DNA from: Brevundimonas sp.
GTDB taxonomy: Bacteria > Pseudomonadota > Alphaproteobacteria > Caulobacterales > Caulobacteraceae
DNA: 64,000 bases
Direction of reading: 5' to 3'
Assembly (NCBI RefSeq): GCF_027484365.1
Contig: NZ_JAIXTC010000023.1
Coordinates: 124,001-188,000 of the forward strand
Position 1 is the first letter of the stretch. Each line of letters begins with the position of its first letter. The position numbers and the translations under genes are program-made. The notes beneath the pieces were generated by a model, which saw only the letters and a list, made by a program, of their open reading frames with translations, was not told the origin of the DNA and did no database searches. This document shows positions 1 to 8,137 of the stretch, piece after piece.

Positions 1-112
1 GCTGGTGCGCGAGCCGGTCGCCTATCTCTGGGTCGCGACGGCCGCCCTGTTCCTGCTGTTCGCCCTGCCCGGCGCCATCATCCTGCGTGACGCGCTCAAG
101 GCCGAGGCCTGA
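1..112 (+). CDS. C-terminal end of a membrane protein (5' truncated)
   Basis: The window opens inside a gene. Reading from base 2 gives 36 codons ending in TGA at 110-112. The stretch contains one strongly hydrophobic helix (YLWVATAALFLLFALPGAII) followed by a short charged tail ending KAEA, as in the last transmembrane helix of an inner-membrane protein. The next gene begins 4 bases downstream, so the two are probably co-transcribed. Membrane protein plus winged-helix regulator is a common pair, but too little is visible to name the family. Confidence 0.6.
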   Translation, partial: LVREPVAYLWVATAALFLLFALPGAIILRDALKAEA

Positions 113-116
113 GCCC

Positions 117-419
117 ATGGCGCTGGGCGATCTCGGCAGGATCGACGAGGTCATCCACGGCCGGATGCGGCTGGGGATCATGGTCTATCTGGCCGACGTC
201 GAGACCGCCGACTTCACCGAGCTGAAGACCGTGTTGGAGGCGACCCAGGGCAATCTGTCGGTCCACCTCAAGAAGCTTGAAGAGGCGGGCCATGTCGCCA
301 TCCACAAGAGCTTCCAGAACAACAAGCCGTTGACCCGCGTGACCCTGACCCCCTCTGGCCGAAAGGCGTTCGCGGCCTATCTTGAGGCCCTGGGCGGACT
401 GATCGGAAAGAGGGACTGA
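117..419 (+). CDS. Winged-helix transcriptional regulator (HTH_34 / ArsR-MarR like)
   Basis: A 100-residue protein consisting essentially of one winged-helix DNA-binding domain. The recognition-helix region reads GNLSVHLKKLEEAGHV and the wing follows with RVTLTPSGRKAF, the pattern of the short HTH_34 regulators usually encoded beside a membrane protein. No metal-binding cysteines are present, so it is not a classical ArsR metal sensor. I place the start at ATG 117, after the stop of the upstream membrane gene, because the domain begins soon afterwards and the extra upstream residues are basic filler. Its stop overlaps the next start (TGATG at 417-421). Its target is probably the upstream membrane gene; that is inference. 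Confidence 0.75.
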   Translation: MALGDLGRIDEVIHGRMRLGIMVYLADVETADFTELKTVLEATQGNLSVHLKKLEEAGHVAIHKSFQNNKPLTRVTLTPSGRKAFAAYLEALGGLIGKRD

Positions 420-1015
420 TGGCGCCGATGGTCGTCGATCCGGAGCGGGTGCAGGCGTTCGCGGACGGCGCGGCTTTTCACGACTGGCTGGCGAAGCACC
501 ACGCCGCAGAGGCCGAGGTCTGGATCCGGGTGTTCAAGGTCGGGTCGGGGACGCCCAGCGTCAGCTGGAAGGAGGCCATCCCGGTCGCCCTGGCCTGGGG
601 CTGGATCGACGGGGTTCGAAAGAGCCTGGACGAGGTCAGCTTCCTGCAGCGGTTCACACCGCGGGGGCCGAAGAGCAGCTGGAGCGAGATCAATGTCGCC
701 CATGCCGAGCGGATGATCGCCGACGGAACGATGCAGCCGTCGGGTCTCAAACATGTCGAGGCGGCCAGGGCCGACGGGCGCTGGGAGAGGACCTACCGGA
801 TCAAGGGCGCCGAGGTCCCCGCGGACCTGCAGGCGGCCATCGATGCGGAGCCGGAGGCCAGGGCGCTGTTCGCCGAGCTGACGTCGCAGAACCGGTTCGC
901 CCTGATCCACCGCACCAACGCCCTGAAAACCGAGGCAGGGCGGAAGAAGAAGATCGCCGATCTCGTCGCCATGCTGAAGTGGGGCGAGACCCCCTATCCG
1001 CAGACGCGCGCATGA
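419..1015 (+). CDS. YdeI/OmpD-associated (bacteriocin-protection) family protein
   Basis: A 198-residue soluble protein with the hallmarks of the YdeI/OmdA family: an N-terminal segment FHDWLAKHHAAEAEVWIRVF, the conserved ALAWGWIDGVRKSLDE and QRFTPRGPKSSWSEIN blocks, and a C-terminal helical part ending with a basic EAGRKKKIADLVAML. Family members are linked to outer-membrane or bacteriocin stress in enterobacteria, but the biochemical role is unknown. It overlaps the preceding regulator by TGATG and its stop overlaps the folP start (ATGA at 1012-1015), so all three are likely one transcript. The family assignment is firm; the function is not. Confidence 0.8.
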   Translation: MAPMVVDPERVQAFADGAAFHDWLAKHHAAEAEVWIRVFKVGSGTPSVSWKEAIPVALAWGWIDGVRKSLDEVSFLQRFTPRGPKSSWSEINVAHAERMIADGTMQPSGLKHVEAARADGRWERTYRIKGAEVPADLQAAIDAEPEARALFAELTSQNRFALIHRTNALKTEAGRKKKIADLVAMLKWGETPYPQTRA

Positions 1016-1842
1016 GCGTCGTCTCGCGGACCCGCGTCATGGGCATCCTGAACGTCACGCCGGACAGTTTCTCCGACGGGGGGCTCCACGCCTCGGTCGA
1101 GGCCGGCCTGGCCCAGGCGATGAAGCTGATCGGCGACGGGGCGGACATCCTCGACATCGGCGGGGAATCGACGCGCCCGGGCGCCGAGCCGGTCGATGTC
1201 CACGAAGAGATCGCGCGGACGGCGCCGGTGATCGCGGCGGTTCATGCGCGCTGGCACGGACCGATCTCGATCGACACGATGAAGCCCGAGACCGCCCGGG
1301 CGGCGGTGGCGGCCGGGGCCACGATCTGGAACGACGTCACGGCCCTGACCTGGGCGCCCGACGCACCCGAGGTCGCCGCCGAACTGGGGTGCGAGGTCGT
1401 CCTGATGCATATGCTCGGCGAGCCGCGCAGCATGCAGGTGGAGCCGCGATACACGGACGTGGTCGCGGAGGTACGTGACTATCTGGCCGCCCGGGCCGAG
1501 GCGGCGATGGCGGCGGGGGTGTTGCGCGAGCGGATCACGCTGGATCCCGGCATCGGCTTCGGCAAGACGATCGAGCACAACCTGGCCCTGATCGCGGGGC
1601 TGGGAACGCTGGTCGAGCTCGGCTTCCCAGTGCTGATGGGGGCGAGCCGCAAGCGGATGATCCGCAACATCGACCCCTCGGCGACCGAGGCGGGAGACCG
1701 GCTGGGCGGGTCGCTGGCGATCGCCCTGGATGCGGCGCGGCGTGGAGCGTCCATCGTGCGGGTCCATGACGTGCGCGAGACGGTCCAGGCGCTCACGATG
1801 CAGGCCGCGATCGAAGCGGTCTGGTCGTCATCGTCTTTCTGA
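1012..1842 (+). CDS. folP: Dihydropteroate synthase
   Basis: FolP condenses para-aminobenzoate with 6-hydroxymethyl-7,8-dihydropterin diphosphate to give dihydropteroate in folate synthesis, and is the sulfonamide target. The 276-residue protein carries all the TIM-barrel signatures in order: GILNVTPDSFSDGG, DIGGESTRPGA, ISIDTMKPE, WNDVTAL, DPGIGFGKT, LMGASRKRMI and the C-terminal RVHDVRETVQAL. The start ATG at 1012 overlaps the previous stop; an in-frame ATG at 979 would only add residues inside the upstream gene. The 3' end overlaps the convergent YeeE/YedE gene by about 50 bases. Other pterin genes of the window (folB, PTPS) lie far away at 43-45 kb. Confidence 0.95.
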   Translation: MSVVSRTRVMGILNVTPDSFSDGGLHASVEAGLAQAMKLIGDGADILDIGGESTRPGAEPVDVHEEIARTAPVIAAVHARWHGPISIDTMKPETARAAVAAGATIWNDVTALTWAPDAPEVAAELGCEVVLMHMLGEPRSMQVEPRYTDVVAEVRDYLAARAEAAMAAGVLRERITLDPGIGFGKTIEHNLALIAGLGTLVELGFPVLMGASRKRMIRNIDPSATEAGDRLGGSLAIALDAARRGASIVRVHDVRETVQALTMQAAIEAVWSSSSF

Positions 1843-2803
1843 GCAGCAACAGGGCGAAGACGACGGCCGACATGGCCAGATAGGCGACAAGACCGTTGAG
1901 CGTTGCGGCCGGCAGGTCTGCCAGAAGCAAGGTGTCATTGCCCCCGGGCACCAGACTGGCTCCGAACGCCATCACCGCTCCGCCGCCGATCGATCGTGAC
2001 ACGGCGACCGCACCGGGGGGCCTGAAACGGAACGTCCGGCGGCGAATTCCCGCCGTGATCGCCCCGGTGCAAAGCAGGCCGAACATGATCAGGCCGAGAG
2101 CGCCGGCCATCATTGGTCCGGACATGCCGAAGACCGGCGACAGGCCGGTCGGATGCAAGGCATCCACCCCGCTCCGGACGGCGTCGGCGACGGTCCAGCC
2201 GGGCGTTATGGCGAACAGCAGGGCGCCACTGACGCCCAGCACAACCATCGACACCCGTCCCGGCCAGTGGATCAGATCTCCGCTGTCCCCTGACCGCCGC
2301 ATCAGGGCCCAGCCCAGGAGCAGCAGTCCGCCGAACATCATCAACACAGCGATGCCGGCGAATGACAGAGGGGCCAGGGAATTTGGCAGGCCCATGGGGG
2401 AGGACGGCAGAATGCGGTCGGCCATGGCGAACCCTATGAACAGACCGACGGGCAGACCCAGAAACCGCATCTTGCCATCCCCGATCCGCGATACGCTGCC
2501 CAGCAGACAGGCCCGGTTCAGGACGGCTCCGACCCCCAGAAGTCCGGCCCCGAGGACCAACCCCCAACCCACGGGCCGTTCGGGCGCAAGGTGCACAATC
2601 CCGCCCGAGAACCAGGCCAGCGGTAGCCAGACCATGCCGGCCGTAGCCACGGCCACGCCAAAACCGATCAGCATCCAGGCCTGCCGCTCGTCGATCAACT
2701 GACGCGCTGCCGTGACCGCGCAGGTCGTTCCCTGATTGAGCGCATAGCCCATGAGCAGGGCGCTGCCGGCAGCGACCAGAACGAGAGCAACGGTCAGGAT
2801 CAT
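1793..2803 (-). CDS. YeeE/YedE family sulfur (thiosulfate) transporter-like membrane protein
   Basis: A polytopic membrane protein of 336 residues from ATG 2803. It has the family's repeated loop motifs with conserved small residues and cysteines: GYALNQGTTCAVTAAR near the N-terminus, GVGAVLNRACLLGSVSRI in the middle and a later GLLCTGAITAGIRRR. In characterised YeeE proteins such cysteines pass thiosulfate through the membrane; YedE relatives serve selenium or sulfur metabolism. An in-frame ATG at 2923 would add 40 polar residues and run into thiD; I prefer 2803, directly before the first transmembrane helix. No tusA/yeeD partner is visible beside it. It is transcribed divergently from thiD, and its 3' end overlaps folP. 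Confidence 0.8.
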   Translation of the reverse strand: MILTVALVLVAAGSALLMGYALNQGTTCAVTAARQLIDERQAWMLIGFGVAVATAGMVWLPLAWFSGGIVHLAPERPVGWGLVLGAGLLGVGAVLNRACLLGSVSRIGDGKMRFLGLPVGLFIGFAMADRILPSSPMGLPNSLAPLSFAGIAVLMMFGGLLLLGWALMRRSGDSGDLIHWPGRVSMVVLGVSGALLFAITPGWTVADAVRSGVDALHPTGLSPVFGMSGPMMAGALGLIMFGLLCTGAITAGIRRRTFRFRPPGAVAVSRSIGGGAVMAFGASLVPGGNDTLLLADLPAATLNGLVAYLAMSAVVFALLLLRKTMTTRPLRSRPAS

Positions 2804-2901
2804 TGTCGGCGCGGTCTCCCAAAGGCTGTCATTCGCTGAAACCGGTGCAAAGGCTACGTCGTGCGCTTGCCCGGTTATGCCCGTTGCCGCATCTGTGCGA
2901 G

Positions 2902-3717
2902 ATGTCAGATCGCCGTTCTCCACTTCCCTGCCGCGTCCTGATCATCGCCGGGTCCGACTCCGGCGGCGGGGCGGGGATCCAGGCGGACATCAAGGCCGTG
3001 ACGGCCATGGGCGGCTATGCGGCGACGGCGATCACGGCGATCACGGTGCAGAACACCCTCGGCGTCCACGGCGTCCACCCCCTGCCGCTCGACCTGATCG
3101 AGGCCCAGGCGCGGGCGGTGCTGGATGACATCGGCGCCGATGCGATCAAGACCGGGATGCTGGGCTCGGTCGCGGTGGTGGAACGGGTCGCGGCCATTCT
3201 CGACACGTCGAACGCCCCCGCGGTGGTCGACCCGGTCATGGTGGCCAAGGGCGGGGCGGCCCTGCTGGACGACGACGCGGTGTCGGCCGTGCGCAGCCTG
3301 ATGATCCCGCGCGCGGCCCTGCTGACGCCCAATGCGCCGGAGGCCGAGGCCCTGACCGGGATCCTGGTGGCGGATCTGGACGGCCAGCGCCGGGCGGGCG
3401 CGGCCCTGCTCGAACTGGGCGCGAAGGCGGTGCTGATGAAGGGCGGTCATGTGCCGGGTCAGACGGTCGTCGATCTGCTGGTCACGGCGTCGGGCGAGAC
3501 CCTGCTGGAGGGTCCGCGCATCGAGACGAACTCCACCCACGGCACCGGCTGCACCCTGGCCAGCGCCATCGCGGCCGGGCTGGCGCTGGGCCGGCCGCTG
3601 GAGGTCGCGGTGGCCGAGGCCTGGGCCTATGTCTCCGAGGCGATCCGGCGCGCGCCCGGTCTGGGCCAGGGGCACGGACCGCTGGATCACGGCTGGCCGT
3701 TGAAGGACGCGCGATGA
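2902..3717 (+). CDS. thiD: Hydroxymethylpyrimidine/phosphomethylpyrimidine kinase
   Basis: ThiD performs two successive phosphorylations of 4-amino-5-hydroxymethyl-2-methylpyrimidine to make the pyrimidine half of thiamine. The 271-residue protein shows the ribokinase-fold signatures: IIAGSDSGGGAGIQADIKAV at the N-terminus, IKTGMLGS, DPVMVAKGG, and the C-terminal anion-hole and ATP motif THGTGCTLASAIAAGLALG. I start at ATG 2902 (reading MSDRRSPLPCRV) rather than an in-frame ATG at 2803 because the conserved fold begins within about 12 residues of it. The stop overlaps the start of the next gene (ATGA, 3714-3717). Confidence 0.95.
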   Translation: MSDRRSPLPCRVLIIAGSDSGGGAGIQADIKAVTAMGGYAATAITAITVQNTLGVHGVHPLPLDLIEAQARAVLDDIGADAIKTGMLGSVAVVERVAAILDTSNAPAVVDPVMVAKGGAALLDDDAVSAVRSLMIPRAALLTPNAPEAEALTGILVADLDGQRRAGAALLELGAKAVLMKGGHVPGQTVVDLLVTASGETLLEGPRIETNSTHGTGCTLASAIAAGLALGRPLEVAVAEAWAYVSEAIRRAPGLGQGHGPLDHGWPLKDAR

Positions 3718-4295
3718 GCGACCTCGAGGCGCGCCTGGTCGAGATCGTCCGGGCGGACGCCGACCTGATGCAGGTGCTGACGACGGTGCGCGGGCTCGGC
3801 CTGCCGGACTGGCGGGTGTTTTCGGGCGCGGTCTATCAGTCGGTCTGGAATGCCGTGACGGGCCGGCCGGTCGGCTACGGCCGCAAGGATTTCGACCTCG
3901 GCTATTTCGACCCGGACACGTCCTGGGACGCTGAGGATGTCGTCATCAAGCGGGTCGCCGCGGCCTTCGACGAGCCGTTCCGCAGCGATGTCGAGGTCCG
4001 CAACCAGGCGCGGGTGCATCTGTGGTTCATGGACCGGTTCGGCGAGGACTACGAACCGCTGCCGGACACCGACGCGGCCCTGGCGCGGTTCGTGGCACCG
4101 GCCTTCGCGATCGGGGTGCGGCTGGACGACGACGATATGATCAGCGTCGCCGCCCCCTTCGGGCTTCAGGACGTGTTCGGCATGGTGATCCGGCCCAATC
4201 CGAACCGGCCTCCGGCCAAGGGTTGGGACAAGGTCGTCGCCAGCGCCCGCTCGCGCTGGCCCGAGCTTCAGGTCGTGGGCGACAGCACCGGATAG
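3714..4295 (+). CDS. Nucleotidyltransferase-like protein (COG3575 / NTP_transf_6 family)
   Basis: A 193-residue protein of the family annotated as nucleotidyltransferase family protein. The conserved blocks are visible: LPDWRVFSGAVYQSVWNAV, then KDFDLGYFDPD with the paired acidic residues expected of a polymerase-beta fold, EVRNQARVHLWF, and the C-terminal VFGMVIRPNPNRPPAKGWDK. The substrate is unknown. It overlaps thiD by 4 bases and is probably co-transcribed with it. The last 28 bases overlap the convergent GNAT gene. Confidence 0.8.
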   Translation: MSDLEARLVEIVRADADLMQVLTTVRGLGLPDWRVFSGAVYQSVWNAVTGRPVGYGRKDFDLGYFDPDTSWDAEDVVIKRVAAAFDEPFRSDVEVRNQARVHLWFMDRFGEDYEPLPDTDAALARFVAPAFAIGVRLDDDDMISVAAPFGLQDVFGMVIRPNPNRPPAKGWDKVVASARSRWPELQVVGDSTG

Positions 4296-4702
4296 ATGTC
4301 CCGGTCGACCCGCTCCATGTGGCGCAGGGGGTCGGCGGCTTCGAAACCGTATTGCGCATAGAGGCCGTGGGCGTCGGCGGTGGCCAGGCCCCACCGGCGC
4401 AGACCCTGCAGCCGGGGATCGGCGTGGATGTCCTGCATCAGCCGTTTCCCCAGACCTCGACCACGTGCGCGGTCGTCGACGAAGACGTCGCACAGCCAGG
4501 CGAAGGTCGCCTGATCGGTCACCACACGGGCGAAGGCGAGAAGCTCGCCGTCCTCCACCAGGCCGAAGCAGAGCGATCCGGCGCAGGCGCGCGAGAAGGT
4601 GTCCCAAGGGATCCGGGCACCCCAGTAGCTTTCCTCGGCGATCCAGCGCCACGCCGTGCGCAATTGGGCCTCATCGAAGGTGGTCGTCAGGGTGGCGGTC
4701 AT
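4268..4702 (-). CDS. GNAT family N-acetyltransferase
   Basis: A 144-residue single-domain acetyltransferase. The acetyl-CoA-binding motif A is clear in the centre (FVDDRARGRGLGKRLMQDIH, matching R-x-x-G-x-G), preceded by a beta strand LAFARVVTDQATFAWLCDV and followed by the typical C-terminal AQYGFEAADP. It resembles the small YhbS/ElaA-like group annotated simply as GNAT. The substrate cannot be inferred. It faces the preceding gene, with a short convergent overlap, and is divergent from the PhzF gene, the two starts being about 50 bases apart. Confidence 0.85.
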   Translation of the reverse strand: MTATLTTTFDEAQLRTAWRWIAEESYWGARIPWDTFSRACAGSLCFGLVEDGELLAFARVVTDQATFAWLCDVFVDDRARGRGLGKRLMQDIHADPRLQGLRRWGLATADAHGLYAQYGFEAADPLRHMERVDRDIYPVLSPTT

Positions 4703-4751
4703 GGGCGGGTCCGTCTGGTCTCCCCTCGCGTCCTAGCTTAAGCCGTTCGGC

Positions 4752-5558
4752 ATGCGCCAGTGGACCGTCGACGCCTTCGCCGAACGCCCGTTCATGGGCA
4801 ACCCCGCCGCCGTGGTTCAGCCGCTCGACGCCTGGCCGGACGCCGGCTGGATGCAGGCGCTGGCGGCCGAGAACAACCACTCCGAGACCGCCTTCCTGCG
4901 CACGACGGCCAGTCCGTCGCGGTTCGACTTGCGCTGGTTCACGCCTTCGACCGAGGTGTCCCTTTGCGGTCACGCGACCCTGGCGGCGGCGCATGTGCTT
5001 TGGCGCGAACTGGGGGTCGAGGCGCGGCAACTGACTTTCGATACGGCGTCGGGGCCTCTGACGGTGGGGCGGTTCGGCGAGGGCTACGAGATGGACTTCC
5101 CGGCGGATCCGCTGACACGGGTCGAGACGCCGAAGGGGCTGGCCGAGGCCCTCGGCGCCGCGCCGCTCGAGGTGTGGGCCAGTCGATATCTGATCGCGAT
5201 CATGGCGGATGCCGCCACGGTGCGCGGCCTGACGCCGGATATCCCGGCCCTGCTGGCCTTCGGCGACGGGGCGATCGAACGGGGACAGGTGATCGCCGCC
5301 GCCCTGTCGGGTGACCCCGGCGTCGATGTCGTGGACCGTTTCTTCGGGCCGGGCTGTGGTCTGGACGAGGATCCGGCGACAGGTTCGGCCCGCTGCGGTC
5401 TGGCGCCATTGTTCGCGATGAAGCTGGACCGGAGCACTGTCACCTTTGAACAGGTCTATCCGGGTCGGGGCGCCCGGTTCGAGACCGAGTTGACCGGCGA
5501 CCGGGTGCTGATCCGGGGGCATGCGGTGACGGTGATGGGCTCGGTGCTGCGGTTCTGA
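4752..5558 (+). CDS. PhzF family isomerase
   Basis: A 268-residue protein of the PhzF/diaminopimelate-epimerase fold. The N-terminus AFAERPFMGNPAAVVQPL is the family signature. The conserved catalytic glutamate lies in ENNHSETAFL, and two anion-binding loops follow: CGHATLAAAHVL in the first half and LDEDPATGSARCGLAPL in the second. Members isomerise small hydrophobic acids; only a few act in phenazine synthesis, and no other phenazine gene is nearby, so the substrate is unknown. The gene stands alone between a GNAT gene and a regulatory operon. Confidence 0.85.
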   Translation: MRQWTVDAFAERPFMGNPAAVVQPLDAWPDAGWMQALAAENNHSETAFLRTTASPSRFDLRWFTPSTEVSLCGHATLAAAHVLWRELGVEARQLTFDTASGPLTVGRFGEGYEMDFPADPLTRVETPKGLAEALGAAPLEVWASRYLIAIMADAATVRGLTPDIPALLAFGDGAIERGQVIAAALSGDPGVDVVDRFFGPGCGLDEDPATGSARCGLAPLFAMKLDRSTVTFEQVYPGRGARFETELTGDRVLIRGHAVTVMGSVLRF

Positions 5559-5645
5559 GGCGAGAGGCCCGTTTCCCCCGATGTTAAACGTCCCTAAGCT
5601 ATGCGTTCAGCCGCCGTTCAGAGCGCCGGCCTCATAAGACGCCCC

Positions 5646-5924
5646 ATGACCCGCCTGTCCGCCATCCTCCTGTCCGCCCTGATCGCCGCAGCCCCGCTGA
5701 GCGCCGCGAACGCGCAGGACCGTGGCAATCGCGGAGACCGGGGCAATCAGGAGTTCCAGCGCGAGCCGCGCCGCATCTCCGAGGCGGAGGCCCAGGGCAT
5801 CGCCCAGTCCCGGGCGCGGGGCGCCCGCTTCGTCGGGTCGCTGGGCCTGCGCGGCAACAGCTATGTCTTCCGCTTCGAGCGCGACGGTCAGATCATCGAC
5901 ATCTCCGTCGATTCGCGCGGCTGA
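5646..5924 (+). CDS. Small secreted PepSY/FeuN-like protein
   Basis: A 92-residue protein with a clear signal peptide (MTRLSAILLSALIAAAPLSA, cleavage near ANAQD). The mature part is short and basic: an NRGDRGN linker, a helix RISEAEAQGIAQSRA, and a C-terminal beta hairpin FVGSLGLRGNSYVFRFERDG that resembles half a PepSY domain. I choose ATG 5646; an in-frame ATG at 5601 would put a polar extension before the signal. It sits 20 bases upstream of a response-regulator gene and its kinase, the same arrangement as feuN-feuP-feuQ of rhizobia, where the small periplasmic protein restrains the kinase. The analogy is positional and structural; I cannot show homology. Confidence 0.7.
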   Translation: MTRLSAILLSALIAAAPLSAANAQDRGNRGDRGNQEFQREPRRISEAEAQGIAQSRARGARFVGSLGLRGNSYVFRFERDGQIIDISVDSRG

Positions 5925-5944
5925 CGGATACGAAGGACCACACC

Positions 5945-6625
5945 ATGCGAGTTCTCCTGGTCGAAGATGACGCCGACCTGTCGCGACAGCTGAAACAGGC
6001 GCTGGGCGATGCCGGCTATGCGGTCGACCATGCCGCGGACGGCGAGGAAGCCCACTTCCTCGGCGACACCGAACCCTATGACGTGGTCGTGCTCGACCTC
6101 GGCCTGCCCAAGATCGACGGCGTGTCGGTGCTCGAGCGCTGGCGGCGCGACGGCAAGGCGACGCCGGTCCTGATCCTGACGGCGCGCGGCGCCTGGTCGG
6201 ACAAGGTCTCGGGCTTCGACGCCGGGGCCGACGACTATCTGACCAAGCCCTTCCACACCGAGGAACTGCTGGCCCGCCTGCGGGCCCTGCTGCGGCGCTC
6301 GGCCGGGATCGCTTCGGCGACCCTGGCCTGCGGCGGCCTGAGGCTGGACCCGCGTGCGGCCCGGGCCACGGTCAGCGGCGAGCCCCTGAGGCTGACCTCG
6401 CTGGAGTACCGGCTGCTGCACTACATGATGATGCACCAGGGTCGGGTCATCAGCCGGACCGAACTGGTCGAGCACCTGTACGACCAGGACTTCGATCGCG
6501 ATTCCAACACCATCGAGGTCTTCATCGGCCGGCTGCGCAAGAAGGTCGGGTCCGACCGGATCGAGACCGTGCGCGGGCTCGGCTATCGACTGACGCCTCT
6601 GGCGGGCGAGTCCGAAGCCGCGTGA
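5945..6625 (+). CDS. OmpR/PhoB-family response regulator (PhoP/FeuP-like)
   Basis: A 226-residue two-domain regulator. The receiver domain (about 1-115) has the acidic pair in LLVEDDADL, the phosphoacceptor Asp51 in VVVLDLGLP, a Thr in LILTARG and the conserved Lys in YLTKPFHTEEL. The C-terminal winged helix (about 128-218) includes SLEYRLLHYMM, RTELVEHLYDQD, SNTIEVFIGRLRKK and VRGLGYRL. It follows the small periplasmic protein gene by 20 bases and overlaps the downstream kinase gene by 4 bases, so the three form one signalling operon. Target genes are not evident. Confidence 0.92.
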   Translation: MRVLLVEDDADLSRQLKQALGDAGYAVDHAADGEEAHFLGDTEPYDVVVLDLGLPKIDGVSVLERWRRDGKATPVLILTARGAWSDKVSGFDAGADDYLTKPFHTEELLARLRALLRRSAGIASATLACGGLRLDPRAARATVSGEPLRLTSLEYRLLHYMMMHQGRVISRTELVEHLYDQDFDRDSNTIEVFIGRLRKKVGSDRIETVRGLGYRLTPLAGESEAA

Positions 6626-8061
6626 GCGACGACGCCCCGGCGCCCCGGCCTGTGACGAAACCGTCCTGGGGGCGCTGGTTCGGTCGGCCGGGCCGCAGCC
6701 TGACGCGCCGGCTGATCTGGCTGGCCTCGGCCTGGATCGTCGTGGCCCTGATGCTGACGGGCTGGATGCTGACCAGCCAGTATCAGGAGAGTGCTCTGCG
6801 CCGCCTGGGCAACTCCCTCGGCGGGGTGATCGACGATGTCGTGATCGCCAGCGTGATGACGCCCGAAGGGCTTCAGGTCGCCGAGATCAAGGACGCCCCG
6901 ACCCTGCGCGGCCTGTCGGGCAAATACTGGATGGTTGGCGAGGTCGACACCGAGGGCGGCTTCGTCGTCCTGGCGAAGTCTCCGTCCCTGTCCGGCGAGA
7001 GCCTGTACGTCGATCCCGAACTGCCCGCGCGTCTGCAGGCGTCGATGGGGGCGACGCTCAGCTACAACGACCCCGGCATATTGCCCGACGGGGCCCAGCC
7101 GCTACGCATCGCCGCCAGCATGAAGGCGCTCAACGGCAGGCCCTTCGTCTTCATGGCGGGGATCGACCGGTCCGAGATCGACATGGACACGCGCCAGTTC
7201 GCCACCTTCACCTGGACGGCCCTGCTGATCCTGGGCATCGGACTGGTCATCGCCGTCTTCCTGCAGGTCCAGATCGGACTGCGGCCCCTGTTCGACCTGC
7301 GGGTCGAGATCGCCAATGTGCGCAAGGGCAAGGCGGCGCGGATCGAGAAGGCCTATCCGACCGAGATCCAGCCCCTGGCCGAACAGGTCAACCGGCTGCT
7401 TGATCACAATCAGGAGGTGGTGGACCGCCAGCGGACCCACGTCGGCAACCTGGCCCACGCCCTGAAGACGCCCTTGTCCGTGATGCTGGCCGAGGCGGGG
7501 TCCGACGCCGGGCCGCTCGCCGACATCGTCCGGCGTCAGTCGGAGGTGATGAAGGGCCAGGTCGATCACCACCTGCGCCGCGCCCGCGCCGCCGCCCGCG
7601 CCGCCCACGGCCTGGGCGAAAAGACGCCGGTGGGCGAGGTCATCGACGAACTGGCGGTCATGCTGGAGCGGGTGTTCCAGTCGAAGGACGTGGAGATCGA
7701 CTGGCGGGCGCCCGACGAACTGGCCTTCCTCGGCGAGCGTCAGGACCTGCAGGAGATCCTCGGCAATCTGATGGAGAACGCCTGCAAATGGTCGACACGC
7801 CGGGTGCGGGTCTCCGCCGGCGCGAGCGGCCTGGGTCAGATGATCGCCGTGGTCGAGGACGACGGCCCGGGCCTGCCGGTCGAGCAGCGCGACGACGCCC
7901 TGAAGCGCGGAGCCCGGATGGATGAGAACGCGCCGGGATCCGGACTGGGCCTGGCGATCGTGGACGACCTGACCCGCGCCTATGGCGGCCGGCTGACCCT
8001 GGCGGCGAGCGACCTTGGCGGGCTCAAGGCCGTGCTGGAGTTGCCGGCCGCCGAAGCCTGA
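6622..8061 (+). CDS. Sensor histidine kinase (PhoQ/FeuQ-like)
   Basis: A 479-residue membrane kinase, partner of the overlapping response regulator. Transmembrane helices lie near residues 31-53 and 196-216 and enclose a periplasmic domain of about 140 residues. A HAMP-like linker follows, then a HisKA-type dimerisation helix with His279 in NLAHALKTPLS. The ATPase domain has the N box NLMENACKW, the G1 box VEDDGPGLP and the G2 box GSGLGLAIVDDL. The NLAHALKTPL form of the H box is typical of the PhoQ group. The signal is unknown; the small periplasmic protein at the head of the operon is a candidate modulator. Confidence 0.92.
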   Translation: MSDDAPAPRPVTKPSWGRWFGRPGRSLTRRLIWLASAWIVVALMLTGWMLTSQYQESALRRLGNSLGGVIDDVVIASVMTPEGLQVAEIKDAPTLRGLSGKYWMVGEVDTEGGFVVLAKSPSLSGESLYVDPELPARLQASMGATLSYNDPGILPDGAQPLRIAASMKALNGRPFVFMAGIDRSEIDMDTRQFATFTWTALLILGIGLVIAVFLQVQIGLRPLFDLRVEIANVRKGKAARIEKAYPTEIQPLAEQVNRLLDHNQEVVDRQRTHVGNLAHALKTPLSVMLAEAGSDAGPLADIVRRQSEVMKGQVDHHLRRARAAARAAHGLGEKTPVGEVIDELAVMLERVFQSKDVEIDWRAPDELAFLGERQDLQEILGNLMENACKWSTRRVRVSAGASGLGQMIAVVEDDGPGLPVEQRDDALKRGARMDENAPGSGLGLAIVDDLTRAYGGRLTLAASDLGGLKAVLELPAAEA

Positions 8062-8137
8062 ACCCGCGCTTCCGGATTCTTAACCTCGTGCCTTCACTGT
8101 GAATTTCGGCCGTGCTTTCGCGGCTGACGGAGGTGGC

